From contig NZ_JBNCAN010000002.1 of NCBI RefSeq assembly GCF_049808615.1, positions 124,001 to 188,000 on the forward strand: DNA of 64,000 bases, read 5' to 3'. The notes below the pieces were generated by a model. It saw only the letters and a list, made by a program, of their open reading frames with translations. It was not told the DNA's origin and ran no database searches. Origin of the DNA: Modicisalibacter sp049808615 (GTDB lineage: Bacteria; Pseudomonadota; Gammaproteobacteria; Pseudomonadales; Halomonadaceae). Positions 16,054-24,998 of the stretch are shown here, one piece after another. The position numbers and the translations under genes were made by a program. Each line of letters begins with the position of its first letter. Positions within the stretch are counted from its first letter, which is position 1.

Positions 16054-16341
16054 TCACTCGACGACCCGGGGAACGAGGTAGAGTCCATCCTCGGTAGCAG
16101 GGGCGCAGCGCTGGAAAAGCTCTCGCTGATTGGGCTCGGTCACTTCGTCGGCACGAAGACGCTGGGTCGTATCCAGAGAGTGAGCCATCGGCGCGACATG
16201 CTGGGTATCGATGACCTGCAAGCGATCGGCCATGTCCAAAATGCGGCTCAGATCATCCACGTAGCTGGCGGCCTCTGCGTCGTCGAGGCCGAGACGAGCG
16301 AGATGGGCCGCACGCTTCACGTCTTCGAGTTCAAGTGCCAT
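16054..16341 (-). CDS. gatC: Aspartyl/glutamyl-tRNA(Asn/Gln) amidotransferase subunit C
   Basis: Small subunit (95 residues) that wraps around the GatA-GatB interface and stabilises the complex. Typical pattern: VKRAAHLARLGLDDAEAASY at residues 7-26, then LSRILDMADRLQVIDT and the downstream VAPMAHSLDTTQRLRADEV. It is the first gene of gatCAB and is divergent from mreB across a 166-base gap that contains an AT-rich stretch (16391-16405) but no clear promoter pair. Confidence 0.94.
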   Translation of the reverse strand: MALELEDVKRAAHLARLGLDDAEAASYVDDLSRILDMADRLQVIDTQHVAPMAHSLDTTQRLRADEVTEPNQRELFQRCAPATEDGLYLVPRVVE

Positions 16342-16507
16342 ATCAGTTTCCTGTTGAATTCATGAGCATCTACACCCACCGGGTAAGATGACTAATATAA
16401 TGAAATAGGGGCAAAAGGTACCATAACTCCTTGCTTGCCGCGCTCCCCCCGCGATGATAACGTTTGCGCCAGCACAGGGGCTCCGGTTGACTAGGTGAAA
16501 CACTTTC

Positions 16508-17545
16508 ATGTTTAAACGCTTAAGGGGGCTGTTCTCGAGCGATCTATCGATCGATCTAGGAACCGCCAACACGTTGATTTACGTACGCGGCCGCGGCATC
16601 GTTCTGGATGAACCGTCGGTGGTGGCCATTCGCCAATCAGGCAGTACGCGTGCAGTGGCCGCCGTGGGTATGGATGCCAAGCGGATGCTGGGCCGTACGC
16701 CGGGTAACATCACTGCGATTCGCCCCATGAAGGATGGCGTGATTGCTGATTTTACCGTGACCGAGCAGATGCTGCAGCACTTCATTCGCAAGGTTCATCA
16801 AAGCACCTTCTTGACGCCGAGCCCCCGCGTACTGGTCTGTGTACCCTGCATGTCGACCCAAGTGGAGCGTCGCGCCATCAAGGAGTCTGCTGAAGGGGCC
16901 GGTGCGCGCGAGGTGTTCTTGATCGAGGAGCCCATGGCGGCAGCGATCGGCGCAGGTTTGCCCGTCGAAGAAGCCCAGGGTTCCATGGTCGTCGACATCG
17001 GTGGGGGGACCTCAGAGATCGCGATCATTTCTCTTAATGGCGTAGTCTACTCCGAATCGATTCGTATCGGTGGCGACCGCTTCGACGAAGCGATCACCGC
17101 CTACGTACGCCGCCACTATGGCAGCCTGATCGGTGAAGCCACGGCAGAACGCATCAAGGAGGAGATCGGTTGTGCCTATCCCGGTGGTGAGCTGCGCGAG
17201 ATCGATGTGCGCGGTCGCAACCTGGCCGAGGGCATTCCGCGTAGCTTCACTCTCAATTCCCACGAGATTCTCGATGCCCTTCAGGACCCACTGGCATCGA
17301 TTGTCTCCGCCATCAAGAGTGCTCTGGAGCAGTCACCACCGGAGCTGGCGTCGGATATCGCCGAGCGTGGTCTGGTACTGACAGGGGGCGGGGCGTTGCT
17401 GCGCGATATCGACAAGCTCATCGCCGAGGAAACCGGGTTGCCGGTCATCGTTGCCGAAGACCCCTTGACCTGTGTGGCTCGTGGCGGTGGCAAGGCGCTC
17501 GAGATGATCGATCGCGAGACCTTCGAACTGGTATCCAGCGACTGA
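16508..17545 (+). CDS. mreB: Rod shape-determining protein MreB (bacterial actin)
   Basis: Actin-like ATPase forming membrane-bound filaments that direct lateral wall synthesis. At 345 residues it matches the usual 347. The ATP-site motifs are present: phosphate-1 SIDLGTANTLIYV (14-26), phosphate-2 VVDIGGGTSEIAI and the adenosine motif LTGGGALLRDIDKL. The N-terminal amphipathic MFKRLRGLFS fits membrane binding. It is the first gene of mreBCD and is followed by a strong hairpin before mreC. Confidence 0.97.
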   Translation: MFKRLRGLFSSDLSIDLGTANTLIYVRGRGIVLDEPSVVAIRQSGSTRAVAAVGMDAKRMLGRTPGNITAIRPMKDGVIADFTVTEQMLQHFIRKVHQSTFLTPSPRVLVCVPCMSTQVERRAIKESAEGAGAREVFLIEEPMAAAIGAGLPVEEAQGSMVVDIGGGTSEIAIISLNGVVYSESIRIGGDRFDEAITAYVRRHYGSLIGEATAERIKEEIGCAYPGGELREIDVRGRNLAEGIPRSFTLNSHEILDALQDPLASIVSAIKSALEQSPPELASDIAERGLVLTGGGALLRDIDKLIAEETGLPVIVAEDPLTCVARGGGKALEMIDRETFELVSSD

Positions 17546-17551
17546 TTTCCG

Positions 17552-17581
17552 CAGGCACGGACGCGCGTCGTTCCGTGCCTG
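17552..17581 (+). other. Intercistronic hairpin between mreB and mreC
   Basis: CAGGCACGGA (17552-17561) and TCCGTGCCTG (17572-17581) form a perfect ten-base stem with a ten-base loop, seven bases after the mreB stop. No T run follows. It may stabilise the mreB part of the transcript or cause partial termination, which would fit a need for more MreB than MreC; that role is inference. Confidence 0.6.
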
Positions 17582-17645
17582 TCGGCCGGCGGGAGGAAGG
17601 TCTATCAAACCGCTATTCTCGCAGGGACCTGCATCGGGTTACCGC

Positions 17646-18515
17646 ATGCTGCTGTGCGCCGTCCTGGCCTTTGCACTGATGTTCGCCGAGCAGCGTTTGC
17701 CGCGAATGACAGAATTGCGCGCGCACCTGACGACAATCGTGGCACCGGTGCAGTGGGCGGTCAGCCTGCCGAGCGATGCCTTGTCCTGGGGCTCGTTGGT
17801 GCTTTCCGATCAGCGCAATCTGATCGATGAAAATCGTCAGTTACGCGAGCAACTGCTCAAACTTTCCCGTCGAGTTCAACGCATGGCGAGTCTTGCGGCG
17901 GAAAACGTCAGGCTGCGTGAATTGCTCGATGCCGCCCAACGCGATGACATTCCCTATGTCACGGCTCAACTGTTGTCACTGGATTCCGATCCTTTCACCC
18001 ACCAGATGGTCATCGATCGCGGTCGTGTCGATGGGGCCTATCGGGGACAGCCGGTCATGGACGCCTCGGGGTTGATCGGCCAGGTCATGTCGGTCTCCGC
18101 CTATACTAGCCGGGTACTGATGCTGGCGGATGCCAGTCATGCAGTCCCGGTTCAGATCAACCGTAACGGCTTGCGCTTCATCGTTCAGGGGACAGGGAGC
18201 TACGATCACCTCCTGGTGATACACGTCCCTGATACCGCGGATATTCGTGAAGGCGATCTACTGGTGACGTCAGGGCTCGCGGGGCGCTTTCCCGAAGGGT
18301 ACCCGGTGGCCCGCGTCACCGAGGTGATTCACGATCCAGGCGAACCCTTCGCTCAGGTGTCGGCCAAGCCCATTTCCCAGCCTGAGCGTTCACGTCATTT
18401 TCTGTTGCTGTTTCCGCCGCCGCCGACCGAAGTGTCACAAAGTGCTCTCGAAGCTGCCATCCTCGTCGGCGGTGGTGAAGCCTGGTTCGATATCCCTTCT
18501 TCGGAGGCCCCATGA
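17646..18515 (+). CDS. mreC: Rod shape-determining protein MreC
   Basis: Bitopic inner-membrane scaffold whose periplasmic domain binds PBP2 and links MreB to wall synthesis. The ATG at 17646 gives 289 residues: a membrane segment (CAVLAFALMFAE), a coiled coil (LIDENRQLREQLLKL and RRVQRMASLAAENVRLRELL) and the beta-domain pair. The frame extends upstream to give KPLFSQGPASGYR, which resembles the conserved MreC N-terminus; a perfect GGAGG (17592-17596) lies seven bases before an ATC codon at 17604. True initiation is therefore probably at 17604 with a non-standard codon, or the ATC is a sequence error for ATG. Confidence 0.92.
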   Translation: MLLCAVLAFALMFAEQRLPRMTELRAHLTTIVAPVQWAVSLPSDALSWGSLVLSDQRNLIDENRQLREQLLKLSRRVQRMASLAAENVRLRELLDAAQRDDIPYVTAQLLSLDSDPFTHQMVIDRGRVDGAYRGQPVMDASGLIGQVMSVSAYTSRVLMLADASHAVPVQINRNGLRFIVQGTGSYDHLLVIHVPDTADIREGDLLVTSGLAGRFPEGYPVARVTEVIHDPGEPFAQVSAKPISQPERSRHFLLLFPPPPTEVSQSALEAAILVGGGEAWFDIPSSEAP

Positions 18516-19000
18516 TCAAGGGGTCGCTACGCACAATGTTACTGATCTGGCTGACGCTGTTGCTGGCGCTATGCCTGCAGGTCATGCCGCTACCCGATGC
18601 CTGGCTGGTTTGGCGTCCTGAATGGCTTGGGTTGATGTTGATCTACTGGTGTGTGGCGGCCCCCCAGCGGGTAGGGATTATCCATGGCTTCATACTCGGA
18701 TTGTTGCTGGATCTGATCGAGGGCTCACCTTTGGGGCAAAATGCACTGGTGTTAGCGCTCCTGGCCTACCTCGCCCTGCTGGTCTATCAGCGCATGCGCG
18801 CCTACTCGTTGGTTCAGCAGGCGGTGCTGGTACTGGTGCTGCTGGGCATCGCGCAGCTGGTCGAACAATGGCTACGCACCATGTTCGGGCCGTTTTCCAT
18901 CAACCTGGCCTTTTTACTATCGGCCCTGATCGGCGCCGTGTTGTGGCCTTGGCTGTTTACCATGTTACAGGCGTTGCGGCGTCGATTAGGAGGCCTTTGA
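18512..19000 (+). CDS. mreD: Rod shape-determining protein MreD
   Basis: Inner-membrane partner of MreC in the elongation complex, 162 residues, with five to six hydrophobic segments (for example MLLIWLTLLLALCLQVMPL and AVLVLVLLGIAQLVEQWL). The family motif PEWLGLMLIYWCVAAPQRVG is visible at about residues 35-54. The start overlaps the mreC stop by four bases (ATGA), and its stop overlaps maf by one base. Confidence 0.93.
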   Translation: MIKGSLRTMLLIWLTLLLALCLQVMPLPDAWLVWRPEWLGLMLIYWCVAAPQRVGIIHGFILGLLLDLIEGSPLGQNALVLALLAYLALLVYQRMRAYSLVQQAVLVLVLLGIAQLVEQWLRTMFGPFSINLAFLLSALIGAVLWPWLFTMLQALRRRLGGL

Positions 19001-19584
19001 TGGCCATTCTGGATCAGGCGCCCAGGCTTCGCCTGGCCTCTGCGTCACCGCGCCGGCGTGAATTGCTGGCCTCGATCGGCCTGGTGGCCGACGCGATGCC
19101 AGTGGATATCGATGAGACGCCGTTGCCGGACGAGCCCGCCGTCGATTATGTCCTGCGCCTGGCCCGGGCCAAGGCGCAGGCGGGCGCCGCCGGTACTCGC
19201 CTGCCGACATTGGGATCGGACACTGCTGTCGTGTTCGATGGTCGAATTCTGGGTAAACCCCATGATCGTGACCATGCTCGGGAAATGCTGGCGGCGTTAT
19301 CGGGGCGGTCTCATGAGGTGATGACGGCGGTAGCGGTCAGCGGCGAGCAGGGCCTACTCGACGTCTGCGTGAGAACCCGGGTGAGCCTGCGCAGCATCAC
19401 GCCAGATGAAATCGATGCGTATTGGGCCACCGGTGAGCCCCTCGACAAGGCAGGGGGTTACGCCATTCAAGGGCGTGCCGCCATCTTTGTCTCCCATCTC
19501 GAGGGCAGCTATTCGGCGGTGGTCGGATTGCCCTTGTTCGAAACGGCGCAACTGTTGCAGCGTCAGGGCGTTACCTGCTGGTGA
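19000..19584 (+). CDS. maf: Maf family nucleoside triphosphate pyrophosphatase
   Basis: Hydrolyses dTTP/UTP or modified nucleoside triphosphates to monophosphates (YhdE type). The ATG at 19000 overlaps the mreD stop by one base; upstream in-frame starts would read through mreD and are rejected. The 194 residues show LRLASASPRRRELL (10-23), the catalytic region PTLGSDTAVVFDGRILGKP and the C-terminal GGYAIQGRAAIFV-HLEGSYSAVVGLPL. It follows mreBCD as in many gammaproteobacteria. Confidence 0.94.
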   Translation: MAILDQAPRLRLASASPRRRELLASIGLVADAMPVDIDETPLPDEPAVDYVLRLARAKAQAGAAGTRLPTLGSDTAVVFDGRILGKPHDRDHAREMLAALSGRSHEVMTAVAVSGEQGLLDVCVRTRVSLRSITPDEIDAYWATGEPLDKAGGYAIQGRAAIFVSHLEGSYSAVVGLPLFETAQLLQRQGVTCW

Positions 19585-19666
19585 TGCCTACCTGGCCCGA
19601 TTCGTCATTCTAAAGCGCCGGGGCTATGTCATAATCGTTTCATGCCTCAGCGATAAGGATCCGCGC

Positions 19667-21130
19667 ATGAGTGGTGAAGTACTGATCAACCTGACGCCGA
19701 TGGAAACGCGCGTGGCAGTGGTCGAGAATGGCGTACTGCAAGAAGCGTTCATCGAGCGTAGCCGACGCCGGGGCATCGTCGGCAATATTTACAAGGGCAA
19801 AGTGGCCAGGGTGCTGCCGGGCATGCAAGCGGCGTTCATCGATATCGGTCTGGACCGGGCGGCGTTCATTCATGTCCAGGAAGTCCTGCCTCCCCATACC
19901 CCCAGCGATGAACAGGTCTCGATCAGCCAATTGCTGCAGGAAGGCCAGCCTCTGGTGGTTCAGGTGACCAAGGATCCCATCGCTTCCAAGGGCGCGCGCT
20001 TGACGACCCATCTGTCGGTACCGTCCCGCTATCTTGTCTACATGTCCGAGGCATCGCATACCGGCGTCTCCCAGCGTATCGAAGACGAAGGCGAGCGCGA
20101 ACGACTGCGTACGCTGGTCGAAGAGTGTCTTGCTGAACTCGATACCCAGGCGCCGGGGGGATTCATCATCCGTACCGCCGCCGAAGGGGTGAGCCGGGAT
20201 GAGCTCCATATGGATATGCAGTTTCTGTTGCGCTTGTGGCGCAAGGTCTGTGAGCGCCGTCTCGAGGCCCCTGCGCCTAGCTGCATCTACGATGATCTCC
20301 CCTTGTTCATTCGCACCCTGCGCGATCTGATGCGTGACGATATCGAGAAGATACGCATCGACTCTCGGGAGAACTTCCATAAGCTCAAGGAGTTTGCCGA
20401 CGAGTTCATGCCCGGCATGGCCGAGCGTATCGAGTACTATCCGGGTGAGCGACCGATCTTCGATCTGTTCAGTGTCGAGGATGAGATACTCAAGGCCCTG
20501 GGGCGCAAGGTGCAGCTCAAGTCCGGGGGCTACCTGGTGATCGATCCCACGGAGGCGATGACCACCATCGATGTGAATACCGGCGGCTATGTCGGGCACC
20601 GTAATCTCGAAGAGACCATCTTCAAGACCAATCTCGAGGCCGCTACCGCCATTGCGCGCCAGCTCAGGCTGCGCAATCTGGGCGGCATCATCATTATCGA
20701 TTTCATCGATATGGAAGACCTCGAGCACCAGCGCCAGGTGTTGCGGGTGCTCGAGAAATCCCTCGAGCGTGATCACGCCAAGAACAAGCTGACCGGTGTC
20801 ACCGAACTGGGACTGGTTCAGTTGACGCGCAAGCGCACCCGGGAGAGCCTCGAGCAGACCCTGTGCGAACCCTGCCCGACCTGTCAGGGACGCGGCACCC
20901 TGAAGACCCCGGAAACCGTGTGCTACGAGATTTTCCGCGAGATCATGCGCGAGGAACGCGCCTACAGTCCGGATACCTATATGGTGCTGGCCTCCCAGGC
21001 CGTTGTCGATCGTCTGGTCGACGAGGAATCTTCCGCCGTGGCGGATCTGGAAATCTTCATCGGCAAGACCATCCGCTTTCAGGTCGAGACCCATTATTCC
21101 CAGGAGCAGTACGACATCGTGCTGATGTAG
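19667..21130 (+). CDS. rng: Ribonuclease G
   Basis: Single-strand endoribonuclease of the RNase E/G family, acting on 16S rRNA 5' maturation and some mRNAs. The start chosen is the ATG at 19667 (MSGEVLINLTPMETRVAV) behind AAGGA; earlier in-frame starts would run into maf. At 487 residues it has the RNase G length. An S1 domain (IVGNIYKGKVARVLPGMQAAF) comes first. Catalytic Asp regions are TIDVNTGGYVG and IIIIDFIDMED, and the Zn-link cysteines are in LCEPCPTCQGRGT. The long RNase E scaffold tail is absent. Confidence 0.96.
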   Translation: MSGEVLINLTPMETRVAVVENGVLQEAFIERSRRRGIVGNIYKGKVARVLPGMQAAFIDIGLDRAAFIHVQEVLPPHTPSDEQVSISQLLQEGQPLVVQVTKDPIASKGARLTTHLSVPSRYLVYMSEASHTGVSQRIEDEGERERLRTLVEECLAELDTQAPGGFIIRTAAEGVSRDELHMDMQFLLRLWRKVCERRLEAPAPSCIYDDLPLFIRTLRDLMRDDIEKIRIDSRENFHKLKEFADEFMPGMAERIEYYPGERPIFDLFSVEDEILKALGRKVQLKSGGYLVIDPTEAMTTIDVNTGGYVGHRNLEETIFKTNLEAATAIARQLRLRNLGGIIIIDFIDMEDLEHQRQVLRVLEKSLERDHAKNKLTGVTELGLVQLTRKRTRESLEQTLCEPCPTCQGRGTLKTPETVCYEIFREIMREERAYSPDTYMVLASQAVVDRLVDEESSAVADLEIFIGKTIRFQVETHYSQEQYDIVLM

Positions 21131-21134
21131 TGTT

Positions 21135-24100
21135 ATGAGCCCGTACCGCATCGCCTTGCGCTGGGCATTGACCCTGATCGCTCTGGGATTGCTTGTGCTG
21201 GCCTTGTTGCTGACTGGGCTGCGCCTGGCGATCGATCAGATCGATGTGCTGCGCGACGAGTTGAATGAGCAACTCACGAATCAGTTCAATGCCAGGCTGG
21301 AGACTCGGGAGCTTCAGGGCGCGTTTCAAGGAATCGACCCACTGCTGGCGATCGACGATCTGCAGCTGACATCCTTCCGGCGTGCGGAACCGCTGCCGCT
21401 GATGGAAATCGAGCATATTAGAGCGCGCCTTGATACGCTGGCCACGCTGCGCGCCGGGTATCCAGTTCTCGATGGCGCCCGCATCGAGACGGCGACGGTG
21501 CACCTTTATCAAGATGCAAACGGTCGCTGGAAATGGCCTGATCCTGCCGAACTTCCCGAAGAACTCGTGCCAGAGCCCGGCTTTGATATTCGGACCCTGG
21601 ACGAGGTCGTCGGTATTATGTTGCGCCAGCAAGCGATCGTGGAGAATCTCCGATTAGTGCTGCATGGTATCGATGACACCCTGACGTTGACGGCGCCGCG
21701 TCTGCTCATGACCGGGGATGGCAAACGCGCCCATGTGGAGGGGAAGCTGTTCGTCGAAGGTGAGAAGAAAAATGCCATCGAGGCGGTGCTGGAGGTGCTG
21801 CCGGGGCAGACCGAGTGGGCGGATTTCAACGCTGCCCTGCAGGCCCGAGCCGATCTTGGCGTGATGTCGCGTCTGGGGGCATTGCTGACACGACAACAAG
21901 ACGCCCACCTGGGTCAGATCGATGGTCAGGCGACGGCCTGGGGGCGCTGGCATGAGGGGCGTCTGGAAGATGCACGCGCCAGCCTGAACATCGATCGGTT
22001 GGCGCTCAACGGTGATACCCAGACGCTGGTGCTCAACGATATCTCTGCCAGGGCCCAGTGGCTACGGGGTGAACGAGACAGTTGGCAAGCCTGGATCAAC
22101 GCCTTGTCCATGACCGATGATCAGGGGGGGGCTTCTCCGTTACCCGAGCGTTTGCATGTTGAGGGTGACAATGGCAGTTGGCAGTTGCGCAGTGCGCCTT
22201 TCGATCTCGGTCTCCTGGCACGCTGGCTGGAACGGCTGCCACTTTCCAAATCACTCGGCCAGACCCTTGCCACCCTTGAGCCCAGCGGCCAGGTCGCCGG
22301 GCTGGAACTGGCACGACGCGAAGGCAACTGGCAGGCACGGGCAGCGCTACAGGATGTGGCGTTGTCACCCTGGCAAGGCGCCCCCGGGGGTGGCCCTCTC
22401 GATGCCTGGGTGCAAGTAAGCGATGGTCGCGGTAGCGTGCGTTTCGCGGGACAAACCGGCATGACCCTGGCCTTTCCGGAGGTGTTTGCCGCTCCGCTCG
22501 AGCTTTCAGAGGCGCGAGGCGAGGTCGACTTGGCATTCGACGACGGCACGCTGAGCCTGGGTGGCGAAGACCTGACATTGACCTGGCGTGATGCCAAAGT
22601 GAAAGGGGGTTTTCGTTTCGTTTCACCTCGTCAGGCACCGCCCGAGCTGGAACTGAGTCTCGACCTGCAGAATGTGAACGCGATCGACACGCCCTTGATG
22701 GCATGGCTGCCGGTCAAGGTGCTCGACCCGGAGCTGCGCGAATGGCTATCCGGGGGTATTGCCGGACGCGTGCCCACCGGCAGCTTCTATCTCAAGCAGA
22801 CCCTGGACGGCGATCTGGAAGATATGAATCGGCAGACGCCCGATGACGACGAACCCTTCGATGGCGAATTGCGTCTTGCGCTGCAAATCGAGCAGGGACG
22901 GCTGCCTTACGATCCCGAATGGCCGGCGCTGGAGAATGTCAGCGGTGAGCTGACGCTGCACAACGAGAATCTCCAGGCATCGGTTGCTCACGCCGAAACC
23001 CATGGTCTGGTCAGTGAAGGCGCCGAGGTTGCCCTTGAAAATGAGCAATTGAGCGTGCAAGCCCCAATCAATGGATCGTCCCAGGCACTGCTCGATTTTC
23101 TGGGGGCCAGCCCGATCGAAGGGGCCGAGGCCTTCGCCAGTTGGCGCAGTGACGGCACGGTCAGCGGTCAATTGGATCTTGCCGTACCCCTGGAAGATAC
23201 CGATGCCCTGAGGTTGGATGTCACGGCTCGGGCCGATGTGCCGAGGCTGATTTTCTCCGAGATCGACCTTCCCCTGTATAACCTCAATGGTGATCTGCAT
23301 TACCGCCATGTCGCCGATGAAGATTTCCTCACAGGAACGCTCGGTGCTCGTGCCTTCGATGGGCCTTTGCTGGCCGACTTCGATGTGGGGGGCGAGGGGG
23401 TTACGCTCGAAGGACGTGCCCTGGCGCGGGGCCTATTGGCCTGGGCTGACTTGAGCGAGCTGGAAAGCTTGATGAGCGGCTACTTTCCGTATTCCGCGCA
23501 GTTGAATCTGGAGGGTGAACAACCAAGGCTTACGCTGGACAGCGAACTCGTAGGGCTGGGGATTCATTTGCCCGCGCCCTTCGGCAAGAATTTGGACGAG
23601 CGCGTGCCCTTGAACATCGAGTCGATTCCGACTCAGCGCTTCAGTGTGGATCTGGCCGAGCGGCTGCGTCTACGCTGGCGCCGTCTCGGACAACAAGGAG
23701 ACCAGAGGCAAGGCCAGGGTCAGGTCTGGCTCGAGCGCTGGCCCGAGGCCCCTCGATGGCCTAACGGCAACGGCTGGGAATTTGTCTGGCAGACACCGCG
23801 TATCGCTATCACGCAGTGGCAAGAAGCACTGTCTGGTCTGGGCTCCTTCGGTGATACGACGGAAAGAGCGTCGGGTGCGGACATGCCCTCGCTGAGCAGT
23901 GTGCGCATCGACACCCAATGCCTGCGTCTGGAACAACGCTGCCTGGGCTCTCTACAGGCAGCGCTCGAGCCGCGTCAGCAAGGTTGGCGATTCGATTTAG
24001 GCGGTAGCCTGGTCGAGGGTCGCGGTGACTTCCAGCCGGGCCAATCACAGCCGCTATCTCTCTCCTTGTCGCGCCTGACCCTGGACGGCCTGATCGATGA

Positions 24101-24998
24101 AAACGCGCCTGCCGCCGAGCCCGCCGACCTGTCCAGCGAGATTGTCACGACGCCCGAGACCGAGACATTTCCGAGCGGATTGAACCTGTTGCCCGATGGT
24201 AAGGTCTCTATAGACAATATCCTGCATGAGGGGCGCCGATTAGGCTCTCTGGCTGCCAGTTGGGAGGCATCGTCGCAGCGCTTGCGTGTGGCGCCGCTGA
24301 CCTCAACGCTAGGTGAGGTGCAAGTGGATGGTGACGTTACCTGGGAAGCCGCAGGCCCCCAGGCAAGTCTCACGCGTTCACGCATTGCCTTGAGTGGCGG
24401 CGATATTGGCACCCTGTTCGAGGCGCTCGATCAACCGGTAGCGCTGCGTAGCACAGAAACCGACGTTCAGACGCAGCTGGCCTGGCCGGGTGCGCCCTGG
24501 CAGTTCGCTCTGGAGCGCTCTCGCGGGAGCATCGATTCCACACTGCGGGATGGCCGCTTCCTGACGCTGGATTCTTCCTCGGCGAAGCTCATTGGCCTTC
24601 TCAATGTCGATAACCTGTTGCGCCGTTTGCGCCTGGATTTCAGCGATGTGACCGGGCGTGGCACCGCCTTTGACAGTGTGCAAGGGGGGGCGACCCTGTA
24701 CGATGGACGCTTGGAAACCCGAGGGCCCGTTGAAATCGATGGCCCCTCCACCCAATTCAGTCTCGATGGTAGCGTGAACCTCATGCAGCGCCAGTTGGAT
24801 CTGTCGCTGGGTGTGACCGTTCCGATCAGCCAGAACCTGCCCCTGGCGGCGGTACTGGTGGGGGCTCCCTATATCGGCGGTGCTCTGTTTCTGGCCGACA
24901 AGCTCTTTGGCGGCTGGCTCGATAGGGTCACGCGAATCTATTACCGCGTGCAGGGGCCTTGGGCCTCGCCGCGAATCACCGTGGAAAATGCCGAATGA
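21135..24998 (+). CDS. yhdP: YhdP family AsmA-like envelope protein
   Basis: Very large (1287 residues) inner-membrane-anchored protein of the AsmA/TamB-like clan; E. coli YhdP bridges the periplasm and helps deliver phospholipid to the outer membrane. There is one N-terminal membrane helix (LTLIALGLLVLALLLTGLRL), then about 1,200 residues of repetitive beta-strand sequence that fits a lipid-carrying groove. The C-terminus has the characteristic LIGLLNVDNLLRRLRLDFSD followed by a hydrophobic NLPLAAVLVGAPYIGGALF segment. It starts four bases after rng, and its stop overlaps tldD. Confidence 0.92.
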   Translation: MSPYRIALRWALTLIALGLLVLALLLTGLRLAIDQIDVLRDELNEQLTNQFNARLETRELQGAFQGIDPLLAIDDLQLTSFRRAEPLPLMEIEHIRARLDTLATLRAGYPVLDGARIETATVHLYQDANGRWKWPDPAELPEELVPEPGFDIRTLDEVVGIMLRQQAIVENLRLVLHGIDDTLTLTAPRLLMTGDGKRAHVEGKLFVEGEKKNAIEAVLEVLPGQTEWADFNAALQARADLGVMSRLGALLTRQQDAHLGQIDGQATAWGRWHEGRLEDARASLNIDRLALNGDTQTLVLNDISARAQWLRGERDSWQAWINALSMTDDQGGASPLPERLHVEGDNGSWQLRSAPFDLGLLARWLERLPLSKSLGQTLATLEPSGQVAGLELARREGNWQARAALQDVALSPWQGAPGGGPLDAWVQVSDGRGSVRFAGQTGMTLAFPEVFAAPLELSEARGEVDLAFDDGTLSLGGEDLTLTWRDAKVKGGFRFVSPRQAPPELELSLDLQNVNAIDTPLMAWLPVKVLDPELREWLSGGIAGRVPTGSFYLKQTLDGDLEDMNRQTPDDDEPFDGELRLALQIEQGRLPYDPEWPALENVSGELTLHNENLQASVAHAETHGLVSEGAEVALENEQLSVQAPINGSSQALLDFLGASPIEGAEAFASWRSDGTVSGQLDLAVPLEDTDALRLDVTARADVPRLIFSEIDLPLYNLNGDLHYRHVADEDFLTGTLGARAFDGPLLADFDVGGEGVTLEGRALARGLLAWADLSELESLMSGYFPYSAQLNLEGEQPRLTLDSELVGLGIHLPAPFGKNLDERVPLNIESIPTQRFSVDLAERLRLRWRRLGQQGDQRQGQGQVWLERWPEAPRWPNGNGWEFVWQTPRIAITQWQEALSGLGSFGDTTERASGADMPSLSSVRIDTQCLRLEQRCLGSLQAALEPRQQGWRFDLGGSLVEGRGDFQPGQSQPLSLSLSRLTLDGLIDENAPAAEPADLSSEIVTTPETETFPSGLNLLPDGKVSIDNILHEGRRLGSLAASWEASSQRLRVAPLTSTLGEVQVDGDVTWEAAGPQASLTRSRIALSGGDIGTLFEALDQPVALRSTETDVQTQLAWPGAPWQFALERSRGSIDSTLRDGRFLTLDSSSAKLIGLLNVDNLLRRLRLDFSDVTGRGTAFDSVQGGATLYDGRLETRGPVEIDGPSTQFSLDGSVNLMQRQLDLSLGVTVPISQNLPLAAVLVGAPYIGGALFLADKLFGGWLDRVTRIYYRVQGPWASPRITVENAE

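Noticed and set aside
15289..16365. 358-codon open frame on the plus strand opposite gatA and gatC
   Set aside because: gatA and gatC are complete with catalytic residues on the minus strand; the antisense frame is composition-driven.
19640..21151. 503-codon open frame on the minus strand opposite RNase G
   Set aside because: It is the shadow of a highly conserved gene in GC-rich DNA; its translation has no family motif and no ribosome site.
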